Source of the DNA: Anoplopoma fimbria
Taxonomy: Eukaryota > Chordata > Actinopteri > Perciformes > Anoplopomatidae
Reading direction: 5' to 3'
DNA length: 64,000 nt
NCBI RefSeq assembly: GCF_027596085.1
Contig: NC_072472.1
Coordinates: forward strand, 19,348,680-19,412,679
Numbering within the stretch: position 1 is the first letter of the stretch; each line of letters begins with the position of its first letter. The notes beneath the pieces were generated by a model, which did not search any database, was not told the DNA's origin, and saw only the letters and a list, made by a program, of their open reading frames with translations. Position numbers and translations under genes: made by a program. This document shows positions 26,109-56,386 of the stretch, in pieces.

Positions 26109-27386
26109 ACTCACACAACAAGAGCCAATTCAATAATTAATCCCATTACCACAGCATTAAAATCAATCACATGTAATAAATATCAGTGAAAGCACCTTTA
26201 AAGCTGAAATGTGTTTAATTGATCAACTGACTGTGCAACATGTAAAAAAAAAAAAGAAAGTCCAACAATACATCAGAAGTGTAATATACCATTAAAACAG
26301 TTTTCAAATCTTCAAATCATTACATACATCTTTTTTTTTGCTCTTAATCAAAAATGAGTATATACAGAACATACCGGATGGGCTCATCTGAACCATATTA
26401 AATTCATGATCAAGTGTCTCATTCTGTAACATTATTTGAATTTCAAAGCCATACAATGTTTTAAAAGCACATCTGTAAAAAGATATATTTGGATGACCCT
26501 TCCATCGTAGGTAACAACAAGCTGAGCGTGATTAAAGGGGAAACAATACTTCACTGTATCAAATCAGATTGTATTTGTGAGAGCCACATATGGCGCTGGT
26601 ATGATAGGGCAACAAAAAAAAAACTTTAATACCCTTTGAAAATTCACAAGCCAACTGTGATGCACACGTAAAACCATTTCGCACCAATGTACGTGCAAAC
26701 ACTCTTGTGCACTTGGTAGCATAAAAAGATTTCCTTAGTACGCTTGAGATACCAAAATATAAAAACAATTCTTACAGTTCATCTTCACAAAGGATTAGCA
26801 TGCTAGAAATGGTCGGAGCGGCACAATAATGCAAGTAATTTACAGCAAGTATGACGAGAAAACCACACTCTATTTCATAACTGCTTCTGTGTCTTCATCT
26901 GCGTCTACAGGAGATACTGTTGGTGTACTGTGTTAGTACTGCGACCACCTCAAATGTAACTCTGAACTTTATCAGAGCCATTGATCGAGACGTGTGCGAA
27001 ACAGGATCTGTAGAGTTGGTAGTGTATTGGAGGTGCAACTGCTTTGCAAAGTCAGTGCCGATAGGACTGACAGTTAAATCTGCATCCAATAGAGACGATT
27101 TGCAATCTGAAAGGTCATACATATCAGAAGCATTTCCCTCTGAGCTAATTCCTTCCAGCAGTCTGCCTTCTTTTTGACCATTTATGTTCTCTCCAACTAG
27201 TGCAACAGCAAAAAAGATAAGTGCTTTCGTGTGGCACAGCACTCGCGGCCAAACCTATGCCGAATCATTATGCGTGTGGCAAAGTTCAAAATAACTAGAT
27301 ACAATAAGCCTGTAGTTCCTGGAAGGACTATTCATTTGCTATGTGCAAATCTGTGTGTATTCACAACGTTTCTTACTCTGCGTTGC

Positions 27387-27430
<44 letters not shown>

Positions 27431-27749
27431 ATATATATGGCTTCTGCTCATTTATGGCTCCTTTTTCCCTTTGTCCCTATATAGCCAGGCACTGCTTCTT
27501 ACCCACAGTGAAAACAGGTAAATGTCTCATTTTTTAACTTTTAGTGTGAAATACCACCATATTATGGTCAGCGAATACTGGATTAAAATATTTTTCTCAA
27601 GGCCACAGATTTCTGTACATCTTAAAGATGCCAGACTAGACTTCTACCATCTTCTCCTCCATCCATTCAAGAAAAATACAGTCTGGTTTGGGGAGAATAT
27701 GGCATGATGAACAAAGCTGTTTAAAGATGGATTGAAAACTTTGTTTGTC

Positions 27750-27784
<35 letters not shown>

Positions 27785-27881
27785 GAGCTGGGTGACCCCA
27801 TCACCAATGGAGGACACTGTGTTGCCCGTATAAGCACATACCTCTTCATTTTCCTTCTGTTCTCTCTGCTGTTATTTAGGG
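25741..27881 (-). other. rps6ka4: Probable long 3' UTR of rps6ka4
   Basis: No other gene is visible between the stop codon of rps6ka4 and a minus-strand AATAAA at 25747-25752. That is the first canonical polyadenylation signal I find downstream of the stop. If it is used, the 3' UTR is about 2.1 kb. The stretch contains a 32-base A-run on the transcript strand (27752-27783), an (AT)n tract (about 27390-27438) and a (CA)n tract (26078-26102). The assignment is inferred from position and signal only; transcript data would settle it. Confidence 0.45.
27390..27438. repeat. (AT)n microsatellite
   Basis: About 48 bases of nearly pure AT dinucleotide repeat lie within the probable rps6ka4 3' UTR. 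It can form a hairpin in RNA and will vary in length. Confidence 0.9.
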
Positions 27882-38229
<10,348 letters not shown>

Positions 38230-41054
38230 TTCAAGTCAAAACGAATATAGTATATGCAGACTATTAAAAGTGAACTTGGTCGTCCGATGTTTCTGTATAC
38301 ACGAGACGTTGACCTCACACTACACGTTTACAACGACACACATCTATTGTGTCTGCATCGTGAGGAACACAAGGATTACCGAGACGAGCGGACAGCTGTG
38401 TTTCCGACACAATACCGCTGCCCTGACGTTAATCCCCACGCGTTTGACATCCTGCTGTTTCGCATCATTTATCTCATGTGATGGGCAGATATCTATCAGA
38501 AAACACAGGCTGGAGCTGTTCAGATTACAGCTGTTTTCTAGCTGCTGTTTGTTTTACGTTTAACGTTAGCGAGGAGAAAGATACTCAGTTACGTTGATGA
38601 GTTTGATCAAGTGTGTGCATCTGAGTTACACTGAAGTTTACGTGGCTAACGTTAGCATAGGCTGCTTCACAGTTGTCATTACTCAGAAGTTAGCTAGCTA
38701 ACGTTACTTAGTAATAGCGTAAAGGAGAGATCAGAATAACGCCTCATTACACGGTGGCGTAAATACCCGCCACGCTAGTTAGTTAGCATCATTGCTACAA
38801 TAACAATGTACACTGCCCGGCTAGCTGGAGTGGTAGTAGAAACATTGGCAAACTAGCATCTGGCTAACGAATTGTTGCTGGTGCCCGTCAAAGTTTGGAC
38901 GTAAGCTAACGCTAATATTTGGTTAGCAGTGTTGACTGGCCTCTTCAGATATCAGCTATCCAACCGTGTTGGGGGAAAAAAGCAAGTTTGGGTAGTTCCT
39001 TATCTTCTTTGTCCTCACTAGAGCCACGTTAATATTCGCCTATTACATACAAATATTTATGATTGTATTTGTCAGCGGTAAGCTAACTGCTAACACCAGG
39101 ATGCTTTCGACACAACCTGGGCGACGGTCAGTCACGTGAACAGTCAGTGTGGGCGGAGCCAAGCAGCTCGACAACTCAAGAGAGCTGCTAAGATTCATTA
39201 GATCCTGTTCCAATATTGAGTTAGTGATTTGTTTTTCCATGATAATACATTGTAGACAAATAATAGATGTAGGCGAATTGTACAAATGTCTTAATCATAT
39301 AAAACTAAATAATTCAAACATTAAAAACTGTGGGTAGGGCAACACATACATGGTCAAGGCCCCAGTCCTCAGCACCCTTTAAGGTTGTAAAATTGTATGT
39401 GTATGTGCCTGTGTATGGACACTTTATTACAGTTTGTCTTGCACTAGTAATGCGTCTCAGTTTTGTTACACAAGGCATTCATTCACCTTTGACATGCCTG
39501 CAGGCTCTGAGACAAGGGACATTTGCCAATATATAAAAACACCACATCTATCAACAGTATTGTATGGAGAAGTTGACAAGCGTAATGATTTAGTCAATTT
39601 TTTGTATTAAGAATCCCTCACTTTACTTTTTATTGGCATTTAATGTAAGGTGTTAAAATCACATTGCCTAAGACCTTACTAGAAATGTAGGTCTACTACT
39701 GCATTGAGTCACTGTCAACATTGTTGGTCTCATAGGGGGAGGGGGGGGGAAGCCATAACTGACCATTAAAATACATTCATATACCGTATATTTCACTGTA
39801 CAATTGATTTTCATTGGTACATTACACTTCTTGGGACAGTTTATTTCACATCTTGAGTGTCCCACTGCTGCATGTGGTTGATTAAAATGGGACTTTTAAT
39901 TAAAAACACCCCCATTTTGACGGTAAAGTTTGCCAATAGTTATAAAGAAATCATGATAGCTATTCTGCTGTGGTAATGTGAGAAGGTGTCACAGATCATG
40001 TTAAACACATTTTAATCCCTCTTGGAAACCATAGCACAGAGATACTATGACAATGTGCTGACTTTGAGGTATCTGAAGCCATGTGTCATAGCAATATTAA
40101 CACCTATCATGTGTATTTCCTCTCTGGAAACAAGCTGAGCAGTCTGTCGCTGAGAGGGGGAACTTCCTTGCTGGGCGAAATAAACAAAAGAAAGTAGCGA
40201 CAGGTAGCAGCAGGGCTTCAGTACTGAGACAAGTCGACACATATTAAAGATTGTGACCCCTATAACTCAACCAATAGCTGTTAGTTTACAAAGGAAAAAA
40301 AATCCACCCTTAAAATGCCATTAATCCCATGATATAGAAATATTCAAGCCAGGCAAGTTGCCACATTTTGAAGAGAAACCCTCTACTTTCATGTTTAAGA
40401 AACTAATATTTGAGGACAGTCAAAAGCATCTACTTGGATTTAAATAAATAAAATATATATTTTTTTAAATTGATCGCCAGATTATAACACTTGGGAGGAC
40501 TGTTGAATCAAGTCAACTCCTCAGGCTTTTTCTGACTGAAAAGTGACAACTCCACAGTATTCTTGTGTCTTACACATACCTCAACTGGCAGAGGAGCTAT
40601 GCCTCAAAGTTTATTTTATATTAGTAGTATAGTATATTGCAAAACAATAACTTTGCTGCCTTAATAACTGTATGAAATTGTTTAATGTAATGTTTATGGT
40701 CAATCTTAAACCACTTATGATAAATATCCCCTAACTCTTAATGGCATTGAGTAGCGTTCTTCCAGTCCTAGTTACGATTTGTTTAAATCCATCCTCTAGC
40801 CAGCACAATAGACAACCAGCTCATTGCTTTCCCGATATTAACTGAACACAAATACTATTATCCAAACACAGCAAAGCTAAAAAAATAAGTTCAAATATTT
40901 TGTTTAAGTACAAAAATGATACCCAACATGCTTACAAGAGTGAGGACCTGCATCTGAGCAGCCAGCAGATAGATTCAGCACCAAGCACCATGTTAAGTCA
41001 AGCCTAAAAGAAGACCAAAAGAGTTAGAACAATGACCAATGTTGACAATTTAAA
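38230..41054. other. rps6ka4 upstream region and stip1-rps6ka4 intergenic space
   Basis: No coding exon is seen. The first 800 bases above the rps6ka4 start are rich in CTAACGTTAGC- and GCTAGC-type words and presumably hold the promoter and 5' UTR. A CACGTG E-box and a GGGCGGAGCC GC-box lie at about 39134-39162. Both flanking genes point left, so this spacer also receives the 5' side of rps6ka4 and the 3' end of stip1. The remainder (about 39200-41050) shows nothing recognisable. Confidence 0.5.
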
Positions 41055-41479
41055 TTTGTGATCTACATTACAATCTTTATTTTGAGTGTAGAAATTATTT
41101 TGTATTATTTCCTTAAACCAATAGGAATATGTGATCTGCTTCAGGGTGGATTTCCCCTTTAAACACTGCACGCATTTGTGCACTGAATTGTGCTGTTTAT
41201 TATTAGATGGATTTGAGCATCTGTACACATGAATCAAGTCGTTTTCTGGAGTCCTGAAGTTTTCCAGATGACGTACAAGATGCTTTTTTTTTTTTTTCCT
41301 CTTTTTTTTTTTTTTAAATACAATGAAAGAGTTGTGAAACTGACTTAAAAAAAAACATAACATACACACAAAGTCTCAGGGAGACTAACGACAATATCAT
41401 TTTGAATTTGAAGGCAAGAAAGGAGGATGTAATATTTGGAGGGTTTTTCCACTGTTTTCTTGAAGTCTCTTGGTTCTCA
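41055..41479 (-). other. stip1: Probable 3' UTR of stip1
   Basis: Minus-strand AATAAA signals at 41196-41201 and 41076-41081 follow the stip1 stop at 41480. The second would give a 3' UTR of about 420 bases. The stretch includes T-rich runs near 41286-41315 on the plus strand. Assigned by position and signal only. Confidence 0.5.
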
Positions 41480-48177
<6,698 letters not shown>

Positions 48178-48196
48178 GGTGCAAGCATGAGGTTCC

Positions 48197-48204
48197 TTCC
48201 AGAA
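48197..48204 (-). promoter_or_regulatory. Two-unit heat-shock-element-like site in the stip1 5' UTR
   Basis: TTCCAGAA is one inverted pair of HSF half-sites (TTC-CA-GAA). It lies 20 bases above the start codon, probably in the 5' UTR, and has no third half-site in register. It is weak by itself and may be chance. Confidence 0.3.
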
Positions 48205-48316
48205 ACTACTGCGGACTAGCGCCTCCCCCTGAACAGCGTGCAGGTTGCCAGTTTGGTATGTGAGAAATCCGCAAACAGCGTTTCGTTTTACGTCTCACAG
48301 GCTATTCGGAGGGACG

Positions 48317-48323
48317 ATATATA
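48317..48323 (-). promoter_or_regulatory. TATA-like box of stip1
   Basis: On the minus strand the text reads CTATATATC, about 140 bases above the stip1 ATG and 11 bases downstream of a three-unit heat shock element. If used, transcription would start near 48290, giving a 5' UTR of about 110 bases. Confidence 0.55.
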
Positions 48324-48334
48324 GCCCTCTAATG

Positions 48335-48347
48335 GAAACTTCCAGAA
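48335..48347 (-). promoter_or_regulatory. Three-unit heat shock element (HSF site) upstream of stip1
   Basis: GAAACTTCCAGAA contains three alternating half-sites in exact register (GAA-nn-TTC-nn-GAA), the consensus for a heat-shock-factor trimer. The pattern reads as an HSE on either strand. It sits directly upstream of the TATA-like box, in the place expected for a heat-inducible promoter. STI1/Hop is known as a stress-induced gene, which fits. Binding is inferred, not shown. Confidence 0.7.
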
Positions 48348-48612
48348 GGTGACGGAATGAAACAAGGAAATGCTAATGTTACACAAGATATGTCCATGTG
48401 TTCCTCTCTCTCCAGTCTGTACAGAGTTGCGGAAATTCAAAATGCTTGCAAAAATGCTAAAAAAATACAATAATCAGGTCAACCATTAAGTGTTTAAAGA
48501 ATTGTTCTTAATTTAAAAGTTTGTAGTACGTACACAAAATACTATCTTAATACAATCATCAGTAAAACCTATAGCTGGTAAAGTGCATGGGCTTTTAAGA
48601 TAACTTGTAAGG

Positions 48613-48680
48613 TTTTTAATGACGACATATATATATGATGACATATATATGATGTCATCATATGGTGTCGTCATTAAAAA
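48613..48680. repeat. Inverted repeat with perfect 15-bp arms and an inner palindrome
   Basis: The left arm TTTTTAATGACGACA (48613-48627) is perfectly complementary to 48666-48680. The 38-base centre contains a second pair, GATGACA and TGTCATC. The whole can fold into a long hairpin. It may be a very short fold-back MITE; no target duplication was established. Confidence 0.85.
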
Positions 48681-49200
48681 AAATCTTATACTATATTGCA
48701 TTATTATATGACAAAATATTATATTCCATATCTCCCTGCAACAGATCTACCTCCAAAGTCATTGTAACTATAGAGTGTTCCTCATCAGAATAGCTGTTTT
48801 GTCAAAGCACACTCTCCTTTTAGCAGACATTGTATTAACCACCCACATAAGGATCAGTTTTATTTTTTATTTTTTTTACTTTAGAACATAAGTGGTGCTA
48901 CAGCAATCGTGACTCAGTAACTTAATAACTTGTTTTGGACTCCTGAGCAGAAATGAAAAAGATTCAGTGGATTTAAGGAGCAGCTGAAATGGTGATTTGT
49001 CACTCACCTGGAAAATAGTCCAATCATCTACCCCACTTGTTTCATGATTCATAATATGTCAGAGGAAAAGGATGTTGTGGAGGCCATCCTGAATAGTCCA
49101 TTCATGCTGCTGTTGCCATGGATTCACCGAACGAGGAAACACAAGACAGAGAGAAGCTGTGTGTCAAGATCAAAGATTGGCTTTCAGACACTCAGCAAGG

Positions 49201-49566
49201 ATGTCACACAAACATGCTGAGGCTGAGATTAGCCTCAGGCTCTGTGCAAAAGGAAGGGCAGAGAAGGTGGGTGTGTCTTTCCTTATACACTCTCAACAAG
49301 ATGTCCCCATCTATATCTACTGTAGTTCATCCCATGAACTCACCACCACCATAAGGAGTCAAGTGAGCTCCACAGTTGACAGGAATTTTGCCTTCCACTG
49401 TGACGATCCTATGGATGAGGGAGAGAGACTGACACTTGTGTCTGGAACTAGGACTGAAAACTCAAACAGAAGCCCTACTTGTTCCTGTCTCGTATTCTAC
49501 TTTCTCCATTTGTTTTGCATGTCAAGTTCATTCAAGCTATCTTTCATTATCATATGTGTATTGTAA
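49201..49566 (+). other. Unassigned ORF, possible gene fragment
   Basis: The ATG at 49201 opens 121 codons starting MSHKHAEAEISLRLC, and the frame is open upstream to about 49093. The middle part (for example VSSTVDRNFAFHCDDPMDEG) has the mixed composition of a real protein, but I recognise no family. Two other frames overlap at its 5' side, one from an ATG at 49056 (MSEEKDVVEAILNSPF) and one from 49118 (MDSPNEETQDREKLC). That could mean a frameshifted relic. No splice sites clearly frame it. It could also be chance. Confidence 0.2.
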
Positions 49567-50744
49567 TGCCTCAACTAGTGTGATCTTTATAATATTATTC
49601 CATACGCAAAGTGAAACTCAGCATCCTTGGACAAATCCCCTGAAGTGACCTATTTTCCTTTTATTTTTTACAAACATTCTTCAAAGAGATGCTGTATAAT
49701 TTCAGATTTTTTTTATTATTGACAGCTAGGGTAATACAACTAGTTGTCTGTGTGTTGTTAGGAATAAATTACTCCATGCAAGCAAGAGGAAGAATAGACC
49801 TAAGACCTGAATGCCCATCTGCTTAGTCAAAGTAAGCTATTGTAGTCTATTGAAGCCTCATTGTATTGAAAATCATGATTCAGGTCCTTTAGTTATGTTG
49901 GATATAATATCCTTATTTGATATAAGGAATACGTTTTTGATTTTACATACTGGCTTAATACTAACTCATTACAGTATACAAATTGCAAACCTGATTTTTT
50001 GTATTATTTTCAATTATTCATTTAAATAAAGTGGTAAATAGTTAGGAGGGTATGAGTTTTGGGGATAAACGTCAAATGATGCAGGTGATGCATACAATAT
50101 GTGGCATGTGCCTAATTATGTATTATTTCCTTTATTCTGAAAATGCAACACAAACAAGCGCTGGAAGTCACAAAAAGTATTGTTGTCAGTATTTTTGACC
50201 AAAAGCATTTGAATCCCCTCTGAGCTTTCATGAGGATCTCCGAGCTTTCTAGGGGAACGTGAAGGCAACGTCGGTCACCAGTGTTTTGGCGCGTGTCGCT
50301 TTCCAAGGTGCTGAACGGAAAACGATATATTTCGTCGCAATAGTGTCAATAAGTTTGTAACATTTGTTAGTTTTTTACCAACCAAAATTAGATAGTAGTT
50401 TTTTTAAATGTTCATAGAAACAATGTGGGCTTGAAAAAGCAAAAGCGGTCACAAGTGGTTGCTGTACTTTACACGACAGCTGTAAAGTTACCTTGGTTAG
50501 CTAGATGAGCCGTCACAAACAGATAAAACGCTAAATTAGCTTTTTTAGCTAGTTTGCTAACATTACGCAAAACCAGCTAAATTCCTGTTAAGTGCAGTTG
50601 TTGTTAAACGAACAAGGCATCAACATCGGTGACCAACAATAACCAGGACGTCAGTTTTAGGGTATTTTCCATTTAACTTGTATTTGGTGCATTTCTTTGT
50701 GTCATTAGGTAATACCACCCGCTAATTGGATTCCCAGCACCACG

Positions 50745-53635
<2,891 letters not shown>

Positions 53636-53908
53636 CATGAGTACTGCAGGTATCTTTAGCAGAACAAGACTGAGTTGAAGGCAGTATTCCAGTATTTAAT
53701 GAGGGTGCTATATAGTAATAGATAACTGTTGTTTTAAAAAGCATGTTTAAAGTATTAGTGCGTTTTTTACCTGTAGACGGCGCTGTTGTACTTGACTTTA
53801 GCAGTTGAATTCACTTGCATTTCTGAAACAAATACATAAAGAGTTGTTTCGTTTAACCAAAACCTGAACGGAAAGTAAAGCCTCTTTTTTCACAAGTTCT
53901 GAAATATT
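53636..53908 (+). other. Probable spata22 3' UTR and convergent junction
   Basis: After the spata22 stop there is AT-rich text without a canonical plus-strand AATAAA. The likely 3' end of the opposing LHFPL7-like transcript begins near 53909. The two genes therefore end within about 300 bases of each other and their transcripts may overlap. Confidence 0.4.
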
Positions 53909-56159
53909 TTTATTACAAAGAAAAATTCACAGGACAGCAAACATTGTTAATTCAGGAAAAGCAAACACAATGAGGTAATATCTCAAAATATATCTTTGAA
54001 AAACTGGGCAGTTAGGAATAACATGTGATACCAAGTACAGTTAGTTTATTTACAATCAAACATCACAATGGAAAAAAACAATAATTCTACTCTACCAAAA
54101 CAGTTTCACCAGTGCTGAGACTTTACACACAATGGGTCAACAAATAGGGGAATAAGTCCAGTGCAGTCACGCAAGTCATTCCCACAGTCAAGCACAGTAT
54201 GAGGTCCAATACAATACCAACATGTCTCTCCTGACCTTCTTTCAAATATGGCAACAGAATCACATTTTCCTAATGTCAGGACATGTCATTATGGGAACCC
54301 AAATTTGGGAAATATTTAAAGATTAACCCATTAGCAAAATCCAACCCATTATTCAACACTAATACGCACATAAACACCCACTAGGGAAGGGAGTCTAGCT
54401 CGATGAAGTTGGCAGTGTAAATGGAGAGTGAATGGAGAAGTAGACATTTTGTCCTTGAAACATGACAGGAACGGTGCCAGCGCTTAAAAGGAGAAGTGGA
54501 TTGAAGCAAACACAGCAACACATTAGCTTACTTGAGGAGCAAATTATTTGAAACCACGTCTTACACATAATGTGAATGATGTGTCAGCTCAGCACAGATA
54601 ACCAAAGACGGGGTTCAATTTGTACAGCTCCCTCCTCAACCACTCAAATTTTAATTCACGTAAGACAGGGATGCCAGGAATTAATCCGTTAGCTGCATGT
54701 CACAACCTTTTAATATAGTAATTCAAGTGATTTACCTCTTCTAGATAATTGGCAAAAAATGTCTAGGGCAATACTGAACACAAGTTGCTTTTTTCTCCTT
54801 TCTCTCTGCCGCTCCCTCCAAGGATTAGAGAAAAGACATCATTTTTTTATCCCCCAGAACATTTTATCACGTTAATGAGATCATACTGCATCAAGTACAG
54901 GAGAAGGACGTTACTCTGTGAGGAGAAAATATAATAAAATGAACACATCACACAACAGGATCCACAGTTTTTCAGCAGAAAAAGATGATAACCTGATAAC
55001 TGTATTAAACACCTGTCTTGGTTATGTTAAAAGGCACAAGTTGGTCAGATCACATTTAAAATCTAGATCAATTGTTCTACCATTAACAAAGCCCATCTCA
55101 TCATGCATTTTTGACAAAGTTCCTACATCTCCCTGCCTTTTGCAACCATTAGTTTTTTCCTGAATTAGAGTGTTTAGTATTGTGTGTTGTAGACAGAAAA
55201 CAATTGTTTCATGATTAACAAGCGGGTTACATTACACAAACAGTTCTGGGGAAAAAGGTTAACAAAAGGATGCATTATCCCAACATAACTTTTTTTGACA
55301 ACACAGCTCTGACACCACCACTAATTAGTATGATTCACTTCCTTGTTATGCAGCAGAACTGATGCTGTGTCTATTGTCCTCTTCTTTAAGACAGTTATTA
55401 AATGCACTGTCTTTAAAAGATAAAATGTCTTCTTGAGTCCAACTGGTTTAATGCCTGGTCACAAGACTGGAAGGCAGAAAAAGTCTGAGGAGCAAAGTCT
55501 TTCAAAGAATCACATTTCCCTTTTCAATATGGCATTTCAAAACCTAAAAACATTTGCTCTGTTAGATTCAGACCATATGTAAAGTCCAAAGCACAGTACA
55601 TCATCAGTAGACGCATCTCCTTGAGAGCCGACCTGTTCGTATTCTCAGTCTCTGACTGTCCAAAATGTCTTTCTTGTTGAGTTCTTCAAAACCGCTTTAT
55701 GAAACATTTGATTGGACGAGTCATACTGCCACATAATCTCATGCTTCCAGTCTCTTTATGCAGCCAACTTTATGGTCTGTTTTGGAATGTTACATATATT
55801 GACTCCACAAAAGTAAAGAAAGGGAAAAAAACACTTGTTATTATATTTGTCGTCATTTCCTTAAATCATTGAAAATGAGCTCTTCACATCTTCTGACTGC
55901 ATCTTCTCCAGAACTGACTTGAAGTCAAACTGCAGAAAAATCCTGATTAAAAAATGATAACCACAGAGTAAAATTGTAACATAAAACATTCCATCTCAAT
56001 GAACTGAATCTGAATTAGCCACGCAACAGATGCAGGAAGACAGTGTTTGTTGTCGAGTGTCAGCCTCGGCCGAGTCCCAAACAGCATCACCTTTAAAAAT
56101 GGGATGCGGGTGTCTCTCCATGACATCGAGCCCAAAAAACAAGACATGGTCTAGATGCA
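53909..56159 (-). other. Probable 3' UTR of the LHFPL7-like gene
   Basis: The stretch is gene-free, AT-rich and lies between the stop codon at 56160 and a minus-strand AATAAA at 53909-53914. Several internal signals exist (for example near 54046), so the real end may be earlier. Inferred from position and signals only. Confidence 0.35.
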
Positions 56160-56386
56160 CTATAAGAGCGCGGGCAGAGGGGTGGGGGACAGCTGCTCCT
56201 TCGGTGCATATTTGGCAAAAAAGGGCAAGAAGACGGTGAGCATGACTCCGACGATAGCCAGCATGTAGCCCCATCCGATCTGGCACTCGCCGGCGTAGTA
56301 GATGTCGGAATCCCCGCAGAAGGACCGCACCAGTGAGGAGTTTAGGCCGAAGGGGTAGACCAGCAGTCCAGCAGCCATGATGAACA
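56160..56386 (-). CDS. lhfpl7: LHFPL tetraspan family member 7 / TMEM211-like, last coding exon only
   Basis: LHFPL proteins are four-pass membrane proteins; this one has no firmly established function. The exon starts after a CTCTGCAG acceptor, completes a codon begun upstream and ends at TAG (56160-56162). It encodes transmembrane segment 3 (VFIMAAGLLVYPFGL), an extracellular loop with two cysteines (SFCGDSDIYYAGEC), then the family signature QIGWGYMLAI leading into segment 4 and a short cytosolic tail. The IYYAGECQIGWGYM stretch matches the MYYGGKCRLGWGYM of human TMEM211 better than other LHFPL members, which have WAY or WAF at this point. The upstream exons, which should encode segments 1-2 and a PYW-type loop, were not found up to 64000. 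They may lie outside the window or be missed. Confidence 0.75.

Larger units (their letters stand above)
48348..50744. other. Space between stip1 and spata22 (head-to-head)
   Basis: It holds a hairpin-forming inverted repeat (48613-48680), an unassigned plus-strand ORF (49201-49566) and, close to spata22, TTAGCTAG/GCTAAC words (about 50490-50570). A T-rich stretch ending in TCATTAG just before 50709 looks like a splice acceptor, so spata22 may have a non-coding first exon somewhere in this stretch. Otherwise nothing is recognised. Confidence 0.45.
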
